DNA of 64,000 bases, from NCBI GenBank assembly GCA_023394875.1, contig JAEXAB010000004.1, positions 186,001-250,000 of the forward strand, read 5' to 3'. Positions 59,858 through 64,000 of this stretch are shown piece by piece (within the stretch, counting starts at the first letter, position 1; each line of letters opens with the position of its first letter). The position numbers and the translations under genes were made by a program. Source of the DNA: Bacillota bacterium (lineage in GTDB: Bacteria > Bacillota > Clostridia > Christensenellales > DTU072). Under the pieces are notes generated by a model. The model did not search any database and had not been told where the DNA came from. It saw only the letters and a program-made list of their open reading frames with translations.

Positions 59858-61142
59858 TGGCAACCCCCTTCTCTTTAGCAGGCAAACCGTAGAAAGATGC
59901 GTTTTCGTCGTCGAATGCCATAAAGCTGTTGATAAAGAACCTGGTTATAAATATAGAGGACAACAAGGACAAAATAATACCAATAAGAAGGGTTATTGCA
60001 AAGCTTTTTATTGCCGAAGAACCGAATATCAACATAATGATACAACCGAATATGGTAGTTACGTTGGCGTCCATAATGGTAACGAACGCTCCCTTGAACC
60101 CGGCATTGACTGCCGACGGTATTAGTTTGTTGCCGATAAGCCTTTCTTCCTTTATCCTTTCAAATATAATTATGTTAGCGTCTACCGCCATACCTATACT
60201 AAGTATAACGCCCGCTATACCAGTCAAAGTAAGCTGTACCCAAGGTACAATTGCTAGGAAGAATATCAATAATTCTATATAAGTAATCAAAGCTAGTGAG
60301 GCGCATATACCTAATCCTCTGTAAACTAGAATGAGGAATGCAAAAATCACTAATGTACCAATAGCCGCTGCCAATATACTTAGTGATAATGCTTCGTCGC
60401 CAAGAGTAGGAGAAATTGTCTCGCTACGTAATAACGTCAGTTTTACGCTGCTTACGCCCGCTTTAATACGGACTGCGAAGTCGTTTGCCGATTGGTAGGT
60501 GTAGTTACCTTCTATAATAGCGCTTCCGTCGGTTATTGCAGCGTTAACGGTAGGTTTCATAATTTCCACGTCGTCGATATAGATACCGATTGTTTTGCCC
60601 ACGTTTTCCGACGTTGCGGTTGCGAAAACCGATTTACCCAAAGAGTTGAATTCCAACTTAATAACGTACGCTCCGTTATAGGTAGCAGCATAGCAATCTT
60701 TTAAGTGCTCGTTACCTGTAATAAGGACTTTGCCGCTTTCATCGCGGAACTCTAGCGTCGCTGACTTACCGATAAGCTTCATAAGCTCGTTGGTGTCTTC
60801 GATGTTCGGTACTTCAACACGGATTTGGTCGGTCCCCTGTTTGGTAACGGTGGCTTCGGTATAACCCTTGCCGAAAAGTATCTCTTCTAAATTAGCTATA
60901 GCTCCGTCCAAGTCCGAACTGGTCACTTCGCCGCCGTTTTGCAATTTTGCCGAATATTCGGCATACATCCCGCCCTGCAAGTCCAATCCTCTGGAAATGG
61001 CTGTGCTAACCCAGTAGAAGTCGTAATTGGAATCTCCTATACGGAAAGACTCTTGTCCATTAAGCGGAATAATAAACAATGCCAAAGCAATGATTAATAC
61101 GCCGACAATAGATAAGAGAATTATTGATTTTTTCTTACTCAC
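59850..61142 (-). CDS. secD: Protein translocase subunit SecD
   Basis: Six-helix membrane protein with a large external P1 domain. The N-terminal helix (about 8-25) is followed by GLDLQGGMYAEY, SATLEFRDESG and later LGDEALSLSILAA and GMAVDANIIIFERIKEE. I take the GTG at 61142 (430 residues), with GGAGG 8 bases before it; the TTG at 61157 is the base before that SD. 94 bases after the radical SAM stop. Confidence 0.94.
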   Translation of the reverse strand: MSKKKSIILLSIVGVLIIALALFIIPLNGQESFRIGDSNYDFYWVSTAISRGLDLQGGMYAEYSAKLQNGGEVTSSDLDGAIANLEEILFGKGYTEATVTKQGTDQIRVEVPNIEDTNELMKLIGKSATLEFRDESGKVLITGNEHLKDCYAATYNGAYVIKLEFNSLGKSVFATATSENVGKTIGIYIDDVEIMKPTVNAAITDGSAIIEGNYTYQSANDFAVRIKAGVSSVKLTLLRSETISPTLGDEALSLSILAAAIGTLVIFAFLILVYRGLGICASLALITYIELLIFFLAIVPWVQLTLTGIAGVILSIGMAVDANIIIFERIKEERLIGNKLIPSAVNAGFKGAFVTIMDANVTTIFGCIIMLIFGSSAIKSFAITLLIGIILSLLSSIFITRFFINSFMAFDDENASFYGLPAKEKGVANV

Positions 61143-61236
61143 TTGGTTTGCCTCCAATGCATTTATCCGAATTATTATAATATTTTTTATGCCGATAAGT
61201 CAACAACAAATATATATATTATTTAATATACTTAGC

Positions 61237-62601
61237 TTAGGAAAACAATTTCTTTTCCAAAGCCAATACTGCCAGACTTAATTCCAGTCTTTTTTTTGTC
61301 ATTTCGCAGCCTAATTCGTACTGTCCGTCCAATTTTCCGCTAAGGTTAAGAGCATTTGCGCTGCAACCTCCGCCGCAGAAATATTTTGCAAAACAATCTT
61401 GACAATGTTCCTTATTAAGAACGCAGATTTTGGCAAAATTATCTCTAATTTTTTGATTATCAATCCCTTGAAAAACGTCGCCGATTTTATATTCGTTCTT
61501 CCCCGCAAACTGGTGGCAGGGATAAATCTCTCCGATAGGAGTAACCGCCAAATACTCTGTACCCGCTCCGCAGCCTGTAAGCCGCTTATTGGGACACGGT
61601 CCGTGCTCAAGGTCTATCATAAAATGGAAGAAGTTAAACCATCTTCCGTCATCGTTTCTTCTGTCTAAATACTCCTTACTGAACTTCTCGTATTCGTCAA
61701 GGATTTTTTCCAAATGCTCTTTTTTTAACGCCATGGGGGAAGTTTCTTCCAACACAACGGGTTCTACCGATATTTGGTCAAAGCCGTAATCGTTAAGCGC
61801 TAGTATATCCTTACTAAAATCAAGATTATTGGCGGTAAAAGTACCTCTTACGTAGTACTTTTTATCCCCTCTAGCTTTGCGCATATTTATGGCGTTTTTT
61901 AATATAGTATCAAAACAGTCTTTTCCGTTTAAGGACTTCCTGACGGCGTTATGAACTTCCCTTCTGCCGTCGATACTTAAAACAATATTGTCCATTTCTT
62001 TATTAAGATAGTCGATATTTTCCTTATTTAACAAAAGACAATTGGTTGTCATGGTAAAATTAAAAGTCTTGCCGTGTTTTTCCCCTTGCTGTTTAGCGTA
62101 AGTTACTATATCTTTAACCACCTGTAAATTAAGCAGCGGCTCGCCGCCGAAAAAGTCTACTTCTAAATTTTGCCGCTTTCCGCTGTTGGAAATAAGGAAA
62201 TCAATTGCCTTTTTGCCCACTTCCAAAGACATATAGTCTCTTTCGGTATGGTAAGTGCCACCGCTTGCAAAACAGTACTCGCAAGCAAGGTTACAGTCGT
62301 GGCAAATATGTAAGCATAGAGCTTTTACGGTGTGGGAATCTTTGCAAAACTCGGTAATAATAGGTTTGGCGTTAAGCTCTCCGTTACTTTCTAAGTCAAA
62401 AAAATGCGCTTCCAATTCTGCCTTCTCGGAAGCGTCGATTTTTTGATAGTCAATTTCTTCTGTTTCCGTTAAATTTTTGCAGTAACGTTTTTTTGCACAC
62501 AAAAAAGCGACATAATCTAATAAACTTAGACTGCCACTTTCCACGTCCCACATAAGGTAATAGTTATTACCTTTGTACTCATATTCAAATGTATGTACCA
62601 T
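61237..62601 (-). CDS. scfB: Radical SAM/SPASM thioether-forming SCIFF peptide maturase
   Basis: Builds Cys-to-Thr (sulfur to alpha-carbon) thioether bridges in the SCIFF peptide. An N-terminal RRE-like, leader-binding region (1-90) is followed by the radical SAM cluster CHDCNLACEYC (CxxxCxxC, about 99-109). The SPASM Cys set is spread over GCGAGTEYL, YPCHQF, CVLNKEHCQDCFAKYFCGGGC and GCEMTKKRL for two auxiliary clusters. 454 residues. Its ATG shares a base with the stop of the peptide gene (TAATG). Confidence 0.94.
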   Translation of the reverse strand: MVHTFEYEYKGNNYYLMWDVESGSLSLLDYVAFLCAKKRYCKNLTETEEIDYQKIDASEKAELEAHFFDLESNGELNAKPIITEFCKDSHTVKALCLHICHDCNLACEYCFASGGTYHTERDYMSLEVGKKAIDFLISNSGKRQNLEVDFFGGEPLLNLQVVKDIVTYAKQQGEKHGKTFNFTMTTNCLLLNKENIDYLNKEMDNIVLSIDGRREVHNAVRKSLNGKDCFDTILKNAINMRKARGDKKYYVRGTFTANNLDFSKDILALNDYGFDQISVEPVVLEETSPMALKKEHLEKILDEYEKFSKEYLDRRNDDGRWFNFFHFMIDLEHGPCPNKRLTGCGAGTEYLAVTPIGEIYPCHQFAGKNEYKIGDVFQGIDNQKIRDNFAKICVLNKEHCQDCFAKYFCGGGCSANALNLSGKLDGQYELGCEMTKKRLELSLAVLALEKKLFS

Positions 62602-62774
62602 TATTCGGGCTTTTTGGTGATTTTTGTATTAACTTTTTCTTCCTTTTTGCAAGATTGATTGCCTACTGTGCAGCTTGTTTTGCAAGCGGATTGACAACTG
62701 GACTGGCATTCTCCGCAGCCTGTCTCGTGATTTTTGCATAATGCTTTGGTAAAAAGGGTATCAATGTGTTTCAT
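62601..62774 (-). CDS. scfA: SCIFF ribosomal peptide precursor (six cysteines in forty-five residues)
   Basis: 57-residue peptide found by reading the gap upstream of the maturase. It begins MKHIDTL and has the family core GCGECQSSCQSACKTSCTVGNQ. The six SCIFF cysteines are C20, C23, C27, C31, C35 and C42. An extra cysteine at 13 lies in the leader, and about 15 charged residues follow the core. A strong AGGAGGTG SD precedes the ATG. SCIFF is nearly universal in Clostridia, next to secDF as here; its function is still unclear. Confidence 0.94.
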   Translation of the reverse strand: MKHIDTLFTKALCKNHETGCGECQSSCQSACKTSCTVGNQSCKKEEKVNTKITKKPE

Positions 62775-62803
62775 AAAAACACCTCCTGTAAGAACTGTAT
62801 ATT

Positions 62804-62832
62804 ATTATAGCCTTAATTGTCGGTAAAATCAA
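62804..62832 (-). promoter_or_regulatory. Promoter of the SCIFF operon
   Basis: On the minus strand TTGATT (62832-62827), a 17-base spacer and TATAAT (62809-62804), about 22 bases before the AGGAGG SD of the peptide gene. Confidence 0.7.
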
Positions 62833-62901
62833 GAAAATTTTGGTGCATATTGCATATTTGCAAATATCAACTAATAAAATTAATCTGTGTAGGGAGGTTA
62901 T

Positions 62902-63285
62902 ATGAAAAAAATAGCTATAGATAAGTCCAGTATATTCGACGTGTTGAGGGCGACTTTGGTCGCAGTCATTATTTCTTTGGTAACGGTTTTGGTTTTTGCC
63001 TTGATAGTAAACTTCGTAAAAATAGGCGATAACGTTATTATGGGAATAAATCAAGGTATTAAAGTTATAAGCATACTTATAGGTTGTTTTATCGGCATAA
63101 AAAGCCGCAAAAACGGCATATTAAAAGGTGCACTAAGCGGTTTACTTTATACTCTTGTATCTATTTTTATCTTCAGTATAATATCCCATACTCTAAAGTT
63201 TAGCAGCCTGAACCTTATAGATATAGCTTTGGGGATAGTCGCCGGCGGCGTAAGCGGAGTGTTGGCGGTAAACCTAAAAAAATAA
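62902..63285 (+). CDS. TIGR04086 family four-helix membrane protein
   Basis: 127 residues with four hydrophobic helices (about 17-40, 49-66, 72-93 and 102-122) and a Gly-rich ending, GIVAGGVSGVLAV. The family is found beside SCIFF or yajC in many Clostridia; its function is unknown. GGAGG SD. It is the only plus-strand gene in this part of the window and diverges from the SCIFF operon, ending at a bidirectional terminator. Confidence 0.85.
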   Translation: MKKIAIDKSSIFDVLRATLVAVIISLVTVLVFALIVNFVKIGDNVIMGINQGIKVISILIGCFIGIKSRKNGILKGALSGLLYTLVSIFIFSIISHTLKFSSLNLIDIALGIVAGGVSGVLAVNLKK

Positions 63286-63300
63286 ATAATTTTATATATA

Positions 63301-63330
63301 AAAAAGCTGCTTGAAACCAAGCAGCTTTTT
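63301..63330. terminator. Bidirectional terminator between the TIGR04086 gene and yajC
   Basis: 13-bp perfect stem (63301-63313 with 63318-63330) with a 4-base loop and T5 at the 3' end of the stem on both strands. Confidence 0.9.
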
Positions 63331-63348
63331 GTTGTAATTAAATTAAAA

Positions 63349-63642
63349 TTACATTTTGGAACGGATAGCGTTCTTAATAATGGTTACGTTAACCGGTGCG
63401 CTTTCTGTACCTACGTTTACTACGTATCTGTCCGAAGCTGCATCATATTCTACTATAGTTCCTACAAATCCGCCGATAGTCATAATCTTATCTCCAACCT
63501 GAATGGAGCTCATCATTTCTTGCATCTTTTTCTTTTGTTTTCTCTGAGGTATAATCGTCATTACTATCATTAAAACAAAAAAAGCACCCAAAATTATAAA
63601 CATTATATAATCTTGAAACGCGCCTACTAAATTATTAAACAT
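63349..63642 (-). CDS. yajC: Preprotein translocase subunit YajC
   Basis: 97 residues: one N-terminal helix (about 13-33), then MTIIPQRKQKKKMQEMMSSIQVGDKIMTIGGFVGTIV, the diagnostic YajC stretch. Works with SecD and SecF. GGAG SD. It follows tgt, the common order tgt-yajC. Confidence 0.95.
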   Translation of the reverse strand: MFNNLVGAFQDYIMFIILGAFFVLMIVMTIIPQRKQKKKMQEMMSSIQVGDKIMTIGGFVGTIVEYDAASDRYVVNVGTESAPVNVTIIKNAIRSKM

Positions 63643-63718
63643 ATTTATATCTCCTATTTCTCGTATTAGACTATATCTTACAATATTATAACCAGTTTTG
63701 CAAGTATTATTATTTGAT

Positions 63719-64000
<282 letters not shown>

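Noticed and set aside
62761..63054. 97-codon minus-strand frame covering the SCIFF promoter
   Set aside because: It is antisense to the TIGR04086 gene, overlaps a clear promoter and SD, and has a low-complexity, Tyr/His/Asn-rich composition.

Overview
The window looks like chromosomal backbone from an AT-rich, spore-forming, probably anaerobic Clostridia-type Firmicute (Bacillota). Supporting evidence: a complete spoIIIA operon (AA-AH), spoVAC-AD-AE, spoIIAA-spoIIAB-sigF, spoIVB and a ytfJ/gerW homologue; a SCIFF ribosomal peptide with its radical SAM maturase; an IspH-ribosomal S1 fusion; a sodium-pumping decarboxylase (oadABG); and Shine-Dalgarno (SD) sites of the GGAGG type before most genes. 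I see no transposase, CRISPR array, prophage block or rRNA operon.

Layout. 1-2555 (+): the end of an unknown gene, a cysteine desulfurase and thiI. 2548-4767 (-): a class A penicillin-binding protein. 4861-12764 (+): miaB-mutS-mutL-miaA and a methionine gamma-lyase family enzyme. 12765-14168: a perfect hairpin, two tandem ~105-bp repeats and a single XerS-like tyrosine recombinase. 14342-15631 (+): a PadR-type regulator with a four-helix membrane tail. 15628-17946 (-): a VTT/TVP38 membrane protein, rnhA and proC. 18009-18227: tRNA-Trp, with a duplicated 3' end and terminator.

From 18282 almost everything is on the minus strand. Read in transcription order from high to low coordinates, this arm holds: tgt-yajC; the SCIFF peptide, its maturase, secD-secF, recJ and relA; six tRNAs; spoIIA-sigF-spoVA; an M24 peptidase, efp and spoIIIAA-AH; an Asp23-family gene, nusB, folD, xseA, xseB and ispA; a large structured RNA; oapA, tlyA, argR, recN, spoIVB; a SpoIIM-like membrane protein and a D,D-carboxypeptidase; an M50 protease, scpAB, DUF2953, ytfJ, a second carboxypeptidase and rluB; oadGBA, an HI0933-type flavoprotein, cmk, ispH-S1 and finally purB.

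The most notable element is at 38929-39496 (-). About 570 bases between ispA and a small membrane-protein gene carry no minus-strand ORF, are closed by complementary ends and have their own promoter-like sequence. The surrounding order folD-xseA-xseB-ispA-[RNA]-membrane protein-tlyA-argR-recN is the known setting of OLE RNA (ornate, large, extremophilic) and its membrane partner OapA. I call it OLE on synteny, size and the neighbour, not on an alignment.

Regulatory architecture is also unusual. The spoVA and spoIIIAA leaders each place the SD in the 3' arm of a terminator-like hairpin directly before the start codon. At spoVA a forespore-sigma-like -10 lies in the hairpin loop, so initiation there would free the SD. 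Several monocistronic or first genes (M24 peptidase, the recombinase, miaB) have a good -10 only 6-9 bases before the ATG and no SD, which suggests leaderless mRNAs.
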